A stretch of DNA of 64,000 nt from positions 124,001-188,000 of the forward strand of contig NZ_JACHGP010000012.1 of NCBI RefSeq assembly GCF_014202335.1, given 5' to 3'. Below, piece by piece: positions 1 through 8,152 of this stretch (its first letter is position 1; every line of letters starts with the position of its first letter). The stretch comes from Mycobacterium sp. AZCC_0083. GTDB taxonomy: Bacteria > Actinomycetota > Actinomycetes > Mycobacteriales > Mycobacteriaceae. The translations under genes were made by a program, and so were the position numbers. The notes under the pieces were generated by a model. The model worked only from the letters and a program-made list of their open reading frames with translations, was not told the origin of the DNA and did not search any database.

Positions 1-220
1 CGCCCGTGACCTTCGCCAGCTCCTCGCTGCCGTCACCGCCGTTGTCGCCGATGGTGAACGTGTACTGACTCCACTCCGGATGGCTGCCGCTGCCGGCTGA
101 GCCGCTCAACGGCCCCAGCGAGGATTGCGGGGCCGTCGCCGAGGAGCCGCAGCCGGAAAGAGCGGTGGCCAGCGTGAGCACGACGGCTGCACCGACGATT
201 CGGAAAGACTTGTGGGACAT
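1..220 (-). CDS. ABC transporter substrate-binding lipoprotein (aliphatic sulfonate/taurine type), N-terminus only
   Basis: Only the first 73 codons lie in the window; the gene runs off its left edge. The product starts MSHKSF, has a short hydrophobic signal segment and a lipobox (LSGC, Cys about residue 24). It should therefore be an exported lipoprotein anchored outside the cytoplasmic membrane. After a Ser/Gly-rich linker comes YTFTIGDNGGDGSEEL, which resembles the first strand of SsuA/TauA-type binding proteins. A good ribosome site (AGGAGA) precedes the ATG at 220. The matching ATPase and permease lie directly upstream on the same strand, so this is probably the third gene of one importer operon. 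The substrate class is inferred from family resemblance and is not certain. Confidence 0.75.
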   Translation of the reverse strand, partial: MSHKSFRIVGAAVVLTLATALSGCGSSATAPQSSLGPLSGSAGSGSHPEWSQYTFTIGDNGGDGSEELAKVTG

Positions 221-257
221 GGGTTCTCCTGTGTATTTCTGGGTGATACGAAACGTT

Positions 258-989
258 TTAGTGCTGGCTGGCCAGGCCGAGGTCTGCCAGCAGGGCCGCC
301 CGGATTTCCTCACGGGCCACGCTCGCCTCCCTGGCGCTGGCCGACAGCTGTACCTGGTGGGCGTTGCCGATGCGCCCGTTGCTCATGACGACGATGCGGT
401 CGGCAAGGGCGATCGCTTCATCGACGTCGTGGGTGACGAGCAGCATGGAGGCGTGATGCTTGCGGCGCAGTTCGCGAACCAGATCGTGCATCCGCACCCG
501 GGTGATCGCGTCCAGCGATGCGAACGGCTCGTCGAGCAGGATCAGCTCTGGTTCGGAGACCAGCGCACGGGCGAGCGCGACGCGCTGGGCCTCGCCACCC
601 GAAAGCTGCTTGGGCCAAGCGTTCTCGCGGCCGGCCAGATTGACCTCGCCGAGCGCCTCACGCGCCCGCTGATCGGCGTCCGGGCCTCGCAGGCCCAACG
701 TGACGTTGCGAAGAACGCGCTGCCAGGGAAGCAGACGGTCGGCCTGGAACACGATTGCCCGCTTCGCAGGAACCTCGATGCGGCCGCCATCCGGTTTGTC
801 CAACCCGGCAAGCAGTCGCAGCAGGGTGCTCTTTCCGCAGCCCGACGGACCAAGAAGGACGACGAGTTCCTCGTCTCCGATCGTCAGATCGAGATGGTCG
901 AGCACCACCCGGTCACCGAACGTACGGACGACCTGTTCAACGAGCACACCGGTCTGCTGACGGGGTGCGGCCGCTACGGCGCCGCTCAC
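258..989 (-). CDS. ABC transporter ATP-binding protein, SsuB/TauB-like
   Basis: This 243-residue nucleotide-binding subunit should energise import of an alkanesulfonate-type compound on the cytoplasmic face. Visible motifs are Walker A GPSGCGKST (about residues 48-56), a Q-loop (VFQADRLLPW), the ABC signature LSGGEAQRVALARAL, Walker B LILLDEP, the D-loop and the switch His (LLVTHDVDEA). The Q-loop context and short length fit the nitrate/sulfonate/taurine ATPase family. The GTG start at 989 overlaps the permease stop (GTGA), so the two are translationally coupled. Nothing in the sequence distinguishes sulfonate from nitrate or taurine. Confidence 0.9.
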   Translation of the reverse strand: MSGAVAAAPRQQTGVLVEQVVRTFGDRVVLDHLDLTIGDEELVVLLGPSGCGKSTLLRLLAGLDKPDGGRIEVPAKRAIVFQADRLLPWQRVLRNVTLGLRGPDADQRAREALGEVNLAGRENAWPKQLSGGEAQRVALARALVSEPELILLDEPFASLDAITRVRMHDLVRELRRKHHASMLLVTHDVDEAIALADRIVVMSNGRIGNAHQVQLSASAREASVAREEIRAALLADLGLASQH

Positions 990-1885
990 GTCGCCTCATA
1001 ACTGGGCCGCCACCGCAACAGCACCCGCTCGAGGCTGCGGACGAGCTGGTCGGCGACAAGACCAAGGATCGAATAGATCACCAAGCCCACGAAGACCTTG
1101 TTGGTCTGTAGATACGTCTGAGCCTGCGTAATGAGGAAGCCGAGCCCCGCATCGGCGTTGACGGTCTCGGCCGCGACCAGGCCAAGGATGCTGTAGGCCA
1201 GCGAGAAGCGCAGACCGACCAGGAAACCCGGAAGTGCACCTGGCACCAGCACCCGGGTGACCACGCGCCACGAGCCAGCACCGGTGGTGCGGGCCATCTC
1301 GATCAGGCGCTGGTCGACACCACGGATCGCCGCGAAGAGGTTCAGGTACATCGGCACGCCTGCGCCGAAGGCGATCAGCAGAATCTTCGTCAGCTCGTCG
1401 ATGCCGAACCACACGACCATCAGCGGTAGCACCGCGAGCAGCGGGATGGTGTTCAGGATCTGCGCGAGGCCGTTGAACAGGTACTCACCACTGCGAAGGA
1501 ATCCGCCGAGCACGCCGGTCACGATGCCGACACTCAACCCGAGCAGCAGGCCAATCCCCGCCCGCTGCAACGAGATCGCCAGATCAGGACCCAGGACTCC
1601 GTCCTTCCAGAGGGTTATCGTCGTGCTGACGATGTCGCTCGGGGCCGGTGCATACGTGGGCTTCAAGACGCCGGTCTTGGCGAGGATCTCCCACACGATG
1701 AGGAGCACGACCGGCGTCGTGTAGATGCCCAGCGGCCAGCGAAGCCTGCGGCGCAACGTCCCGAGGACGGTCTGGCGCCGGACACTGCCGGGCAGGAAGA
1801 CGTCGCGAGGCCGCGACGGCGCGGGTGCTGCGGGCGCAATTCCGGACGGGGCCCCCGGCTTCGGGGCGACGATGACGTTGGTCAT
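986..1885 (-). CDS. ABC transporter permease, SsuC/TauC-like
   Basis: A 299-residue BPD-type permease with about six membrane segments (first near LGIYTTPVVLLIVWEIL). Its EAA-loop-like region (MARTTGAGSWRVVTRVLVPGALPG) contacts the ATPase. I chose the ATG at 1885 (MTNVIVAPKP) because GGGAAG precedes it and the upstream extension of the frame is Arg-rich and unlike a leader. It is the first gene of the operon permease-ATPase-binding lipoprotein. The N-terminal 45 residues are Pro/Ala-rich and probably cytoplasmic. Confidence 0.88.
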   Translation of the reverse strand: MTNVIVAPKPGAPSGIAPAAPAPSRPRDVFLPGSVRRQTVLGTLRRRLRWPLGIYTTPVVLLIVWEILAKTGVLKPTYAPAPSDIVSTTITLWKDGVLGPDLAISLQRAGIGLLLGLSVGIVTGVLGGFLRSGEYLFNGLAQILNTIPLLAVLPLMVVWFGIDELTKILLIAFGAGVPMYLNLFAAIRGVDQRLIEMARTTGAGSWRVVTRVLVPGALPGFLVGLRFSLAYSILGLVAAETVNADAGLGFLITQAQTYLQTNKVFVGLVIYSILGLVADQLVRSLERVLLRWRPSYEAT

Positions 1886-2321
1886 GCCGCGCGCTTCCCG
1901 ACCGGTGCCACTGGTGGCATGGATCGTGTTCGCGTCGATGGGCGTGCCTTGGGGGCGGGTGGTGTGAACACGGGCGTGCCTCCGGCCGGGCGCGCCGCGG
2001 ATGGCAACCCGTTGCCGCCCTGCGATTCGCGTGGTCTTGATGTCCTGGTCACCATGCCGCAAACGCCGTCGCTTGAGCAGCCATCAAATCGGCGGGATTC
2101 TTTTTGCGCCGCTGAGGACGTCGCCGGCGACTACCGCTACTCGACCCGATTGGCCCGCGAATCGGAGGGCCGTCCCCTACTGTCCAGGTGATCGCTGTCC
2201 AACCGGACGTCGCGCTGTCGGAGTTGGGTCGATGGGCGATAATTCGAAAACTCGACACTGACGGCTTCCGGCAGCGATCGTGATTGGTGATCACGATCGA
2301 TCGGGGAGGGACGGCGGCAAC
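1886..2321. other. 436-base intergenic region between the divergent ABC operon and NarL regulator
   Basis: I see no convincing gene here on either strand. The region must hold the promoter of the ABC importer (minus) and that of the response regulator (plus). The only clear structure is the inverted repeat at 2276-2298 described separately. No riboswitch-like fold or tRNA was recognised. Confidence 0.6.
2276..2298. promoter_or_regulatory. Perfect 9-bp inverted repeat, possible operator of the NarL-type regulator
   Basis: GATCGTGAT and ATCACGATC are perfect reverse complements separated by TGGTG. The repeat ends 23 bases before the preferred GTG start of the response regulator. NarL/FixJ-type regulators commonly bind short inverted repeats, so an autoregulatory site is plausible. 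That role is inference. Confidence 0.4.
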
Positions 2322-2993
2322 GTGGGTGATCGAATATCGATCGTCATTGCAGAGGATTCCCTGCTGGTGCGGGATAGCGTCAGCCGGGCGTTGTCGACCA
2401 ACCCCGACGTAACCGTCGTCGGTGTCGCCGAGGACTACGACTCAGCGGTCGAGCTCGTGGAACAGCATCGACCGACGATTCTGGTCACCGACGTTCGCAT
2501 GCCACCCACGTCGACCGATGAAGGGATTCGACTGGCACGGTGGATGCGGACGGCGCATCCGGCCGTCGGCGTGATCGTGTTGTCGAACTACGCCGAGCCG
2601 AGCTACGCCGCGGGGCTGTTGGAGGGCGGTACGGCGGGCCGGGGATATCTCTTGAAGGAACGGATATCGCATTTCGACGAGCTCGCCGAGGCCGTTCGCC
2701 AGGTGGCGAGCGGTGGGACGGTGCTCGATCCTCTGGTAGTTGAGGCGCTGCTCGCTCAACCTCGTTCCGTCGCGACTCTGAGCCGGTTGACCCCCAGGGA
2801 ACGCGAGGTGCTCAGCGAACTGGCAACCGGCTTCAGCAATCGAACGGTTGCGCAGCGGCTGGTGTTGTCTCAGCGGGCGGTGGAAAAGCACATCAATTCG
2901 ATCTTCGCCAAACTCGAGTTGACCGTTGACGACGCTGTTGATCGGCGAGTCAAAGCTGTGCTGATGTTCCTCGACAACCACGGATCGGCTTGA
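2322..2993 (+). CDS. NarL/FixJ-family response regulator
   Basis: A 223-residue two-domain regulator. The N-terminal receiver has the acidic pair (IAEDS), the phospho-acceptor Asp in LVTDVRMPP and the conserved Lys in LLKER. The C-terminal LuxR/GerE helix-turn-helix (LTPREREVLSELATG ... SQRAVEKHINSIFAKL) should bind DNA when the receiver is phosphorylated. The GTG at 2322 is preferred because GGGGAGGGA lies about 11 bases upstream and the receiver begins directly after it; an upstream GTG at 2280 is possible. A second, receiver-only regulator and a histidine kinase follow on the same strand and are its likely partners. Confidence 0.88.
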   Translation: MGDRISIVIAEDSLLVRDSVSRALSTNPDVTVVGVAEDYDSAVELVEQHRPTILVTDVRMPPTSTDEGIRLARWMRTAHPAVGVIVLSNYAEPSYAAGLLEGGTAGRGYLLKERISHFDELAEAVRQVASGGTVLDPLVVEALLAQPRSVATLSRLTPREREVLSELATGFSNRTVAQRLVLSQRAVEKHINSIFAKLELTVDDAVDRRVKAVLMFLDNHGSA

Positions 2994-3019
2994 TCGTGTC
3001 GATTGATCGGCTGCAAATG

Positions 3020-3033
3020 GTGGTGTGTACACC
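3020..3033. repeat. 14-bp GTGTAC element, left copy of an inverted pair
   Basis: GTGGTGTGTACACC here is the exact reverse complement of GGTGTACACACCAC at 4733-4746. The two copies bracket the receiver-only regulator and kinase genes. Each is built around the palindrome GTGTACAC or GTGTACACAC. The position before one gene and between kinase and cyclase suggests protein-binding sites, perhaps for the NarL-type regulator. Confidence 0.5.
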
Positions 3034-3069
3034 ATGGTGCGCGGCAAACATGCCTGGCACGCTGGCCCG

Positions 3070-3444
3070 GTGGCGGACGAGAGCGTGCGGGTCTGGGTTG
3101 TCGACGACCAGGCCGGTTTCCGGCGGGCTACCGCCGCCACCCTCGATGCGATGGATGATTTCGTGATGGCCGGCGAATGCGAGACCGGTGAATCAGCGGT
3201 CGAACTCATTCGGGACGGCGACGCGGACATCGTGTTGATGGACATCCACATGCCGGGAATGGGAGGGATCGAAGCGGCCCGGCAAATCCATGCTGCGCGA
3301 CCGGATTTGATGGTTGTGCTGATGTCGACTTACGACCTCGAGGACATTTCTGCTGCTGCCGCGGACTGCGGTGCCGCCGCATACTTGCACAAGGAACGTC
3401 TGAGCCCCGATCTGCTGAGTCGGATATGGCGAGCAGCGAGATGA
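3070..3444 (+). CDS. Receiver-only (single-domain) response regulator
   Basis: About 124 residues consisting only of a CheY-like receiver: VRVWVVDDQAGF (acidic pocket), phospho-acceptor Asp in IVLMDIHMPGMGG, the Thr/Ser position in LMSTYD and the Lys in YLHKERLS. There is no DNA-binding domain, so it may relay phosphate or control another protein. The start is uncertain: GTG 3070 gives a normal receiver N-terminus, while GTG 3025, ATG 3034 or GTG 3037 would add 11-15 residues and overlap the GTGTAC element. No clear ribosome site supports any of them. The stop overlaps the kinase start region, implying coupled translation. Confidence 0.8.
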   Translation: MADESVRVWVVDDQAGFRRATAATLDAMDDFVMAGECETGESAVELIRDGDADIVLMDIHMPGMGGIEAARQIHAARPDLMVVLMSTYDLEDISAAAADCGAAAYLHKERLSPDLLSRIWRAAR

Positions 3445-4724
3445 AGCCGCCGCCGGCCGGCGCAGCGATGCCCAGCTGGCGCGCACCGCAAGTGCTGCTG
3501 ACCGCGGCGGTGCGCTCGTCGTCGTTGCTGGGCCACGACCTGATCAACCGCTTCAGGGCCGAGCGTTATGAGCTGTTCCTCAGCGGGCATTTCGCTCTGT
3601 GGGCGAGCGCCGGCGTCGTACTGCCACTGCTGGAGTACGTGTTCTGGTACCGAACGCCCTATGTGCTGCTGTTCGCTGCGGTCGGCGCCCCACAATGTGT
3701 TGCGTTGGCGATCGGGCTGCGTCTGGCTCGGCTCGGTAGATATTCGCAGTCGATCAGCTTGGTCTGCATCACGAACTGGATTAGCGCTGTCCTCGTGACG
3801 GTTGTAAACCCCAACTTCCTGGCCGTGATGGCGCTGGTTGCCATTGTCCCAGTTGTCTTCGCGGAGCCCTACATTCGCTGGCAACGGGGGCTGGCCTTCA
3901 CTGTTATCACCGCGGTCTGCGTGCTAGCGATGGCTTTGCTGACGCGCTTCCTGCCGATTCCAGACGTGGTCCAACACGGGCCTCGCTGGCTCGAGACCCT
4001 CGTCATCGTTGTGGGCGTGCCGTTCAATGCTTTTCACCTCTTGGTGATCGTATGGAACAACGCCGCGGCGCTGAGGACGTCTGAAGGACAGCTCGCCGAC
4101 CGCGCCGCCGAACTGGGGGCCTCCCGCACCCGGTTGACCACCGCTGCCGACGAAGAACGGCGCCGCCTCGAACGTGATCTGCACGACGGCGCCCAGCAAC
4201 ACCTCGTCGCGTTGTCGGTGCTCATTGGACTCGCCCGCAACGCCGAGCACGACCGATATCAGGCACTGCTGATGGAGGCATCCGACCTGGTAGAGGCATC
4301 TATCGTCGAGATTCGGAGGCTCGCCCACGGTATCTATCCCCCGCTGCTGGTCAGTGGCGGGCTTTCCGAGGCCTTGCCGACGCTGGCCGCGCGCGCGGCG
4401 GTCCCTGTGCACCTCGACCTACAGGGCCTGGGCCGTTATCCCACTTCGACCGAAGCAGCTCTGTATTACTGCTGCAGCGAGGCGCTGCAGAATGCCGCCA
4501 AACACGGCGGACCCGATACCGCGGTCACGGTCACGGCACACGCCAACGACCAGATGCTCAACCTCGCGATCAGCGACACCGGCCGAGGATTCGATCCCGC
4601 GACGATCGGCCATGGGCTGATCAATATGACCGACCGCCTTTCAGCGATCGGTGGCGCCCTCGTGATCGACACGGCGCCCGGACGCGGCACCCGCATCACC
4701 GCCGCCGTTGACACCTCGGTCTGA
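3426..4724 (+). CDS. NarL-type sensor histidine kinase, membrane bound
   Basis: A 432-residue kinase. The N-terminal 220 residues carry about six hydrophobic membrane spans with short loops and no obvious extracytoplasmic sensor domain. A HisKA_3 dimerisation motif follows (DEERRRLERDLHDGAQQHL, phospho-acceptor His in DLHDGAQQ). The HATPase domain has an N-box-like region (CCSEALQNAAKHG) and a G-box (DTGRGFD). The ATG at 3426 gives this length; the ATG at 3441 forms an ATGA overlap with the preceding stop and is equally possible. Its probable partners are the two regulators just upstream. The input signal is unknown. Confidence 0.88.
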   Translation: MASSEMKPPPAGAAMPSWRAPQVLLTAAVRSSSLLGHDLINRFRAERYELFLSGHFALWASAGVVLPLLEYVFWYRTPYVLLFAAVGAPQCVALAIGLRLARLGRYSQSISLVCITNWISAVLVTVVNPNFLAVMALVAIVPVVFAEPYIRWQRGLAFTVITAVCVLAMALLTRFLPIPDVVQHGPRWLETLVIVVGVPFNAFHLLVIVWNNAAALRTSEGQLADRAAELGASRTRLTTAADEERRRLERDLHDGAQQHLVALSVLIGLARNAEHDRYQALLMEASDLVEASIVEIRRLAHGIYPPLLVSGGLSEALPTLAARAAVPVHLDLQGLGRYPTSTEAALYYCCSEALQNAAKHGGPDTAVTVTAHANDQMLNLAISDTGRGFDPATIGHGLINMTDRLSAIGGALVIDTAPGRGTRITAAVDTSV

Positions 4725-4732
4725 TCCTCGGG

Positions 4733-4746
4733 GGTGTACACACCAC
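4733..4746. repeat. 14-bp GTGTAC element, right copy of an inverted pair
   Basis: GGTGTACACACCAC lies 9 bases after the kinase stop and about 110 bases before the cyclase start. It is the exact reverse complement of the element at 3020-3033. As a candidate operator it would sit in the promoter region of the cyclase gene. Confidence 0.5.
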
Positions 4747-4854
4747 TGCCAATCGTGTTGCACACACGGTGGCCACGCGTGTCTCGACGCAACAAAATGG
4801 ATCTCGTCATCGAAAATCAGTCCTTTGCAGGGCTTTTCGAAATCGGGGGATCGC

Positions 4855-5628
4855 ATGTCGCTAATCATCCGCCCACCGTCGCCGGCATCAGAGCTAGAAG
4901 GACAGAGCCCGCCGCCACGACACAATCCGTCGCCGAACAACTTTCACGATCGTACCGCGGACCAGACGTTGCCGACGGGGACCGTGACGCTGCTGCTGGC
5001 CGACATCGAGGGTTCCACCCGGCTGTGGGAAACCCAGCCTGACGAGATGGCGGCTGCGTTGGCCACACTGGATCGCAGGCTCGCCGAACTCGTCCACGTC
5101 AACAACGGCGTGTGCCCGATCGAGCAAGGTGAGGGAGACAGCTTCGTGGTGGCGTTCACCCGCGCTGGCGATGCGGTGGCGTGTGCGTTGGCCCTACAAC
5201 GGGCTGCTCTGGCACCCATCCGCCTGCGGATCGGTTTGCATACCGGCGAAGTTCAGTTGCGCGATGAGGGCAAGTACATGGGGCCAACGATCAACCGCGC
5301 AGCGCGATTGCGCGAGCTCGGGCACGGAGGCCAAACCCTACTGTCCGGCACGACAAGTGATGTCGTTCGCGAGTTACTGCCTGAGAAAGCGTGGTTGACC
5401 GATCTCGGCTGCTGCGTGCTTCGCGACCTATCCCGCCCCGAGCGGCCGGCTCAGCTATGCCATCCCGACCTGCACAACCATTTCCCGCCGCTGCGAACCC
5501 GCCGAACCAAATTCTGCCACCAGCAGCCCGGACGACGCACCATCTTCGTCGGCCGCGTCAACGAGCTCGCCCAAGTCCGGCGACTCTGGAGGTCAGCCCT
5601 GACTGCAGCGCATGCAGGTCCAGATTGA
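4855..5628 (+). CDS. Class III adenylate/guanylate cyclase domain protein, truncated LuxR-type regulator
   Basis: 257 residues; the start ATG follows GGGGGATCGC. After a Pro/Ser-rich N-terminus, a class III cyclase domain spans about residues 42-200. Metal-binding Asp are D50 (LLLADIEGSTRLW) and D95 (EGDSFVVAF); transition-state Asn and Arg are in INRAARL (N147, R151). The substrate-selecting Lys is replaced by Gln (Q91), as I recall for mycobacterial Rv0386-type cyclases. Relatives continue into an AAA/STAND ATPase and a LuxR helix-turn-helix. Here the protein stops just after FVGRVNELAQVRRL, the segment that normally opens the ATPase domain. It is thus probably a 3'-truncated remnant, though the cyclase domain looks intact. 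Confidence 0.8.
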   Translation: MSLIIRPPSPASELEGQSPPPRHNPSPNNFHDRTADQTLPTGTVTLLLADIEGSTRLWETQPDEMAAALATLDRRLAELVHVNNGVCPIEQGEGDSFVVAFTRAGDAVACALALQRAALAPIRLRIGLHTGEVQLRDEGKYMGPTINRAARLRELGHGGQTLLSGTTSDVVRELLPEKAWLTDLGCCVLRDLSRPERPAQLCHPDLHNHFPPLRTRRTKFCHQQPGRRTIFVGRVNELAQVRRLWRSALTAAHAGPD

Positions 5629-5655
5629 GAGACTCCCCCGACAGAGGTCCTGGCT

Positions 5656-6582
5656 CTAGTCCAGCGCCGCCCATGACTCGATGATCTCCCTGGCAATCGA
5701 GATCGAGCCGGGCAGCAGCAGCCGCGACGGCGAATCGCTGCTCCAGTCGCCGTCCTCGAGGGCAGCGCGCACCTGGTCCCTGGTGAACCAATCCGCCTCG
5801 GCGATCTCGCCGTCGTTGAACGCGAACTCCTGCTCGGGGTCGGCGATGGCATGGAAGCCCACCATCAGCGAGCGCGGGAACGGCCACGGTTGACTGCCCA
5901 GATAGCGGACGTCGGACACGGTCAGTCCGACCTCTTCGTTGATCTCGCGCGCCACACACGCCTCGAACGACTCGCCCGCCTCCACGAATCCGGCGAGCAG
6001 CGAGAAGAGCCGCTCCGGCCACACCGTCTGGCGGGCCAGCACGCAGCGGTCGTGCCCGTCGTGCACCAGGCAGATGATCGCCGGGTCGATCCGCGGGAAC
6101 TCCTCGTGACCGTTGGTGGGGTTGACGCGCGACCATCCGGCCTTGACCGCCCGTGTCGGGGAGCCGTCGGCTGCGCTAAACCGCGCGCCGTCATGCCAAT
6201 TCAGCAGTGCGGTGGCCGTCGCCACCAGTTGTGCGCTGACGTCGTCGAAGATGGCACCGGCCCTGCGCAGGTCGAGCACCTCGGATTCGGCGTGCGGATC
6301 CTCTGGGCCCTCCAGCGCGCTACGTATCCCCCACACGTGCCTGCCGTCCTCGAGCCTGCCGAGGAACACCGCGTTGTCCGCAGGAGTCTTGGACAGCTTC
6401 GACGCGGCGCCGAGCACCACCTTGCCGCCGGAGATCAGCACCTGGTTGCGGTGGTCGACCCGAAGCACCAACGCGTCCGCCCAGCCCGCAACGGCGGCAT
6501 CGACGTCGGTACGCAGTACGTCCGCGCGATCGGCGCCCACCCGCGACAGCAGAGGGACGTTGCGGAGCTGAAAGTCGGTCAC
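5656..6582 (-). CDS. nudC: NADH/NAD-capped RNA pyrophosphatase NudC
   Basis: 308 residues. The Nudix box reads GFVEAGESFEACVAREINEE, and the NADH-specific SQPWPFPRS motif follows about 17 residues later. The family hydrolyses NAD(H) to NMN(H) and AMP and removes NAD caps from RNA. The zinc-ribbon region before the Nudix domain (WHDGARFSAADGSPT) lacks the Cys residues found in the E. coli enzyme, so this protein probably binds no zinc there. It is the left end of the block syntenic with M. tuberculosis (Rv3199c). Confidence 0.93.
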   Translation of the reverse strand: MTDFQLRNVPLLSRVGADRADVLRTDVDAAVAGWADALVLRVDHRNQVLISGGKVVLGAASKLSKTPADNAVFLGRLEDGRHVWGIRSALEGPEDPHAESEVLDLRRAGAIFDDVSAQLVATATALLNWHDGARFSAADGSPTRAVKAGWSRVNPTNGHEEFPRIDPAIICLVHDGHDRCVLARQTVWPERLFSLLAGFVEAGESFEACVAREINEEVGLTVSDVRYLGSQPWPFPRSLMVGFHAIADPEQEFAFNDGEIAEADWFTRDQVRAALEDGDWSSDSPSRLLLPGSISIAREIIESWAALD

Positions 6583-6625
6583 GGCACCACTATTCCCCGC
6601 GTGGCTGCGCCTCTACCCACCGGTA

Positions 6626-7705
6626 CTACCGGTCGGCGTTCGCGCTGCGGATGTACAGCACCCGGTCGCCCAGTTCCACCGCATCCACCTCGGGTTGGTC
6701 CACGCGCAGCAGCTTGCCGTTGCGGACCACGCCGAGCACGATGTCGGCCAGGTGCCTTGGCGATCCGCCGACCTCGGTCGTCTCGACCGGGCGCTCGGCA
6801 ATCGCGAAACCCGCATCGGGCGTGAGCAGGTCCTCCATCACCTCGACGACGGACGGGGTCTGGGTGGCGATGCCGAGCAGCCGTCCCGCGGTCTCGGAGG
6901 TGACGACGGTGGTGTCGGCACCGGACTGCCGCAGCAGGTGCTGGTTCTCGGCCTCCCTGACCGCAGCGATGATCTTGGCGTTGGGCGCGAGTTCGCGTGC
7001 GGTGAGGGTGACCAGCACGGCGGTGTCGTCGCGGTTGGTCGCGACGATGATCGACTTGGCGTGCTGCGCGCTGGCCAGCCGCAGCACCTCCGAGTCGGTG
7101 GCATTGCCGCGGACCGTCACCAGCCCGGCGCTCTTGGCCCGCTCGAGCGCGGCGGGGTTCTCGTCGACGACGACGATCTGGCCTGCCGCGACGTCGTCAC
7201 CGATCATCGCGGCGACCGCCGTCCTGCCCTTGGTGCCGTAGCCGACGACGACGGTGTGATTGCGCACGGACTTCCTCCAACGCTGAATGTCGAACGCCTG
7301 GCGCGACTGGGTGGTCAGCGTCTCGACCGTGGTACCGATCAACACGATCAGGAACGCGATGCGCAGCGGCGTGACCACCAGGACGTTGATCAGCCTCGCC
7401 GACGGGGTGAACGGGGTGATGTCGCCATAGCCGGTCGTCGACAACGACACGGTTGCGTAGTACAGGCAGTCCAGGAACGACAACTCGTTGTCCTGGACGT
7501 CGCGGTAGCCGCCGCGGTCCAAGTACACGATGAAGACCGCCAGGAACAGCGCTGCCAGCGCGTACACGACGCGCATCAGAATCCTGCGGGTCGGGCTGAC
7601 GAACGGCTTGGGGATGTTCAGGATGCCGACCAGGTCGGCGTCCGGCCGGGAGGTCAGGTTCTGATCGATGGCCTCGAGCTGCCGACGCAACCTACCCCTG
7701 CCCAC
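6626..7705 (-). CDS. Potassium-channel-like membrane protein with RCK/TrkA-N domain
   Basis: 359 residues, GTG start. Two membrane helices (about residues 43-62 and 108-127) flank a pore loop with the selectivity filter TTGYGD. A cytoplasmic RCK domain follows with a Rossmann nucleotide site (VVVGYGTKGRTAV) and the sequence VVDENPAALERAKSAG. A C-terminal TrkA-C-like region ends the protein. This is the architecture of ligand-gated K+ channels of the MthK/Kch type, and it corresponds to Rv3200c. Whether it carries K+ or another cation cannot be told. It lies divergent from the small membrane-protein gene at 7751. Confidence 0.9.
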   Translation of the reverse strand: MGRGRLRRQLEAIDQNLTSRPDADLVGILNIPKPFVSPTRRILMRVVYALAALFLAVFIVYLDRGGYRDVQDNELSFLDCLYYATVSLSTTGYGDITPFTPSARLINVLVVTPLRIAFLIVLIGTTVETLTTQSRQAFDIQRWRKSVRNHTVVVGYGTKGRTAVAAMIGDDVAAGQIVVVDENPAALERAKSAGLVTVRGNATDSEVLRLASAQHAKSIIVATNRDDTAVLVTLTARELAPNAKIIAAVREAENQHLLRQSGADTTVVTSETAGRLLGIATQTPSVVEVMEDLLTPDAGFAIAERPVETTEVGGSPRHLADIVLGVVRNGKLLRVDQPEVDAVELGDRVLYIRSANADR

Positions 7706-7750
7706 GAGGGCCCATCATCCGCCGGAGGCGCAGCACAGCACAATGTAACC

Positions 7751-8152
7751 ATGACCTCCGTCACCCCATCAGTCGACAGTCCGCCCAGCCAGGTCCCCGC
7801 CCAACGGATGGGCGTCATGTTGGTCGGCATGGGCGTTCTGCACTTCGCGGCGCCGAAGCCGTTCGACTCGATCGTTCCCGCCGAATTGCCAGGCAATGCG
7901 CGGTTGTACACCTTGGCCTCGGGTGTCGCGGAGGCGGCGACCGGCGCGCTGCTACTGGTCCCCCGCACCCGGCGGATCGGTGCCCTGGCGGCCGTCGCGC
8001 TGTTCATCGGCGTCTTCCCGGCGAACGTCAACCAGGTCCGGCTGTGGTGGGGCAAGGGCTGGCCCCTCCGTATCGGTTCGCTCGCCCGGTTGCCGCTGCA
8101 GGTGCCGATGATCACCTCGGCGCTCAAGATCCGCCGCAACGCGCCTCGTTAG
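7751..8152 (+). CDS. DoxX-like small membrane protein
   Basis: 133 residues with about four hydrophobic segments: GVMLVGMGVLHFAAPKPFD, LYTLASGVAEAATGALLLV, IGALAAVALFIGVFPANVNQ and a last amphipathic one. The HF.xPKPFD and P.NVNQ features resemble DoxX/DUF-type four-helix membrane proteins. The ATG at 7751 follows a short spacer after the divergent channel gene. The stop overlaps the adnB stop by 4 bases (tail to tail). Function unknown. Confidence 0.75.
   Translation: MTSVTPSVDSPPSQVPAQRMGVMLVGMGVLHFAAPKPFDSIVPAELPGNARLYTLASGVAEAATGALLLVPRTRRIGALAAVALFIGVFPANVNQVRLWWGKGWPLRIGSLARLPLQVPMITSALKIRRNAPR

Noticed and set aside
5851..6825. 324-codon plus-strand frame
   Set aside because: Antisense to nudC and crossing into the channel gene. 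No ribosome site and no motif.
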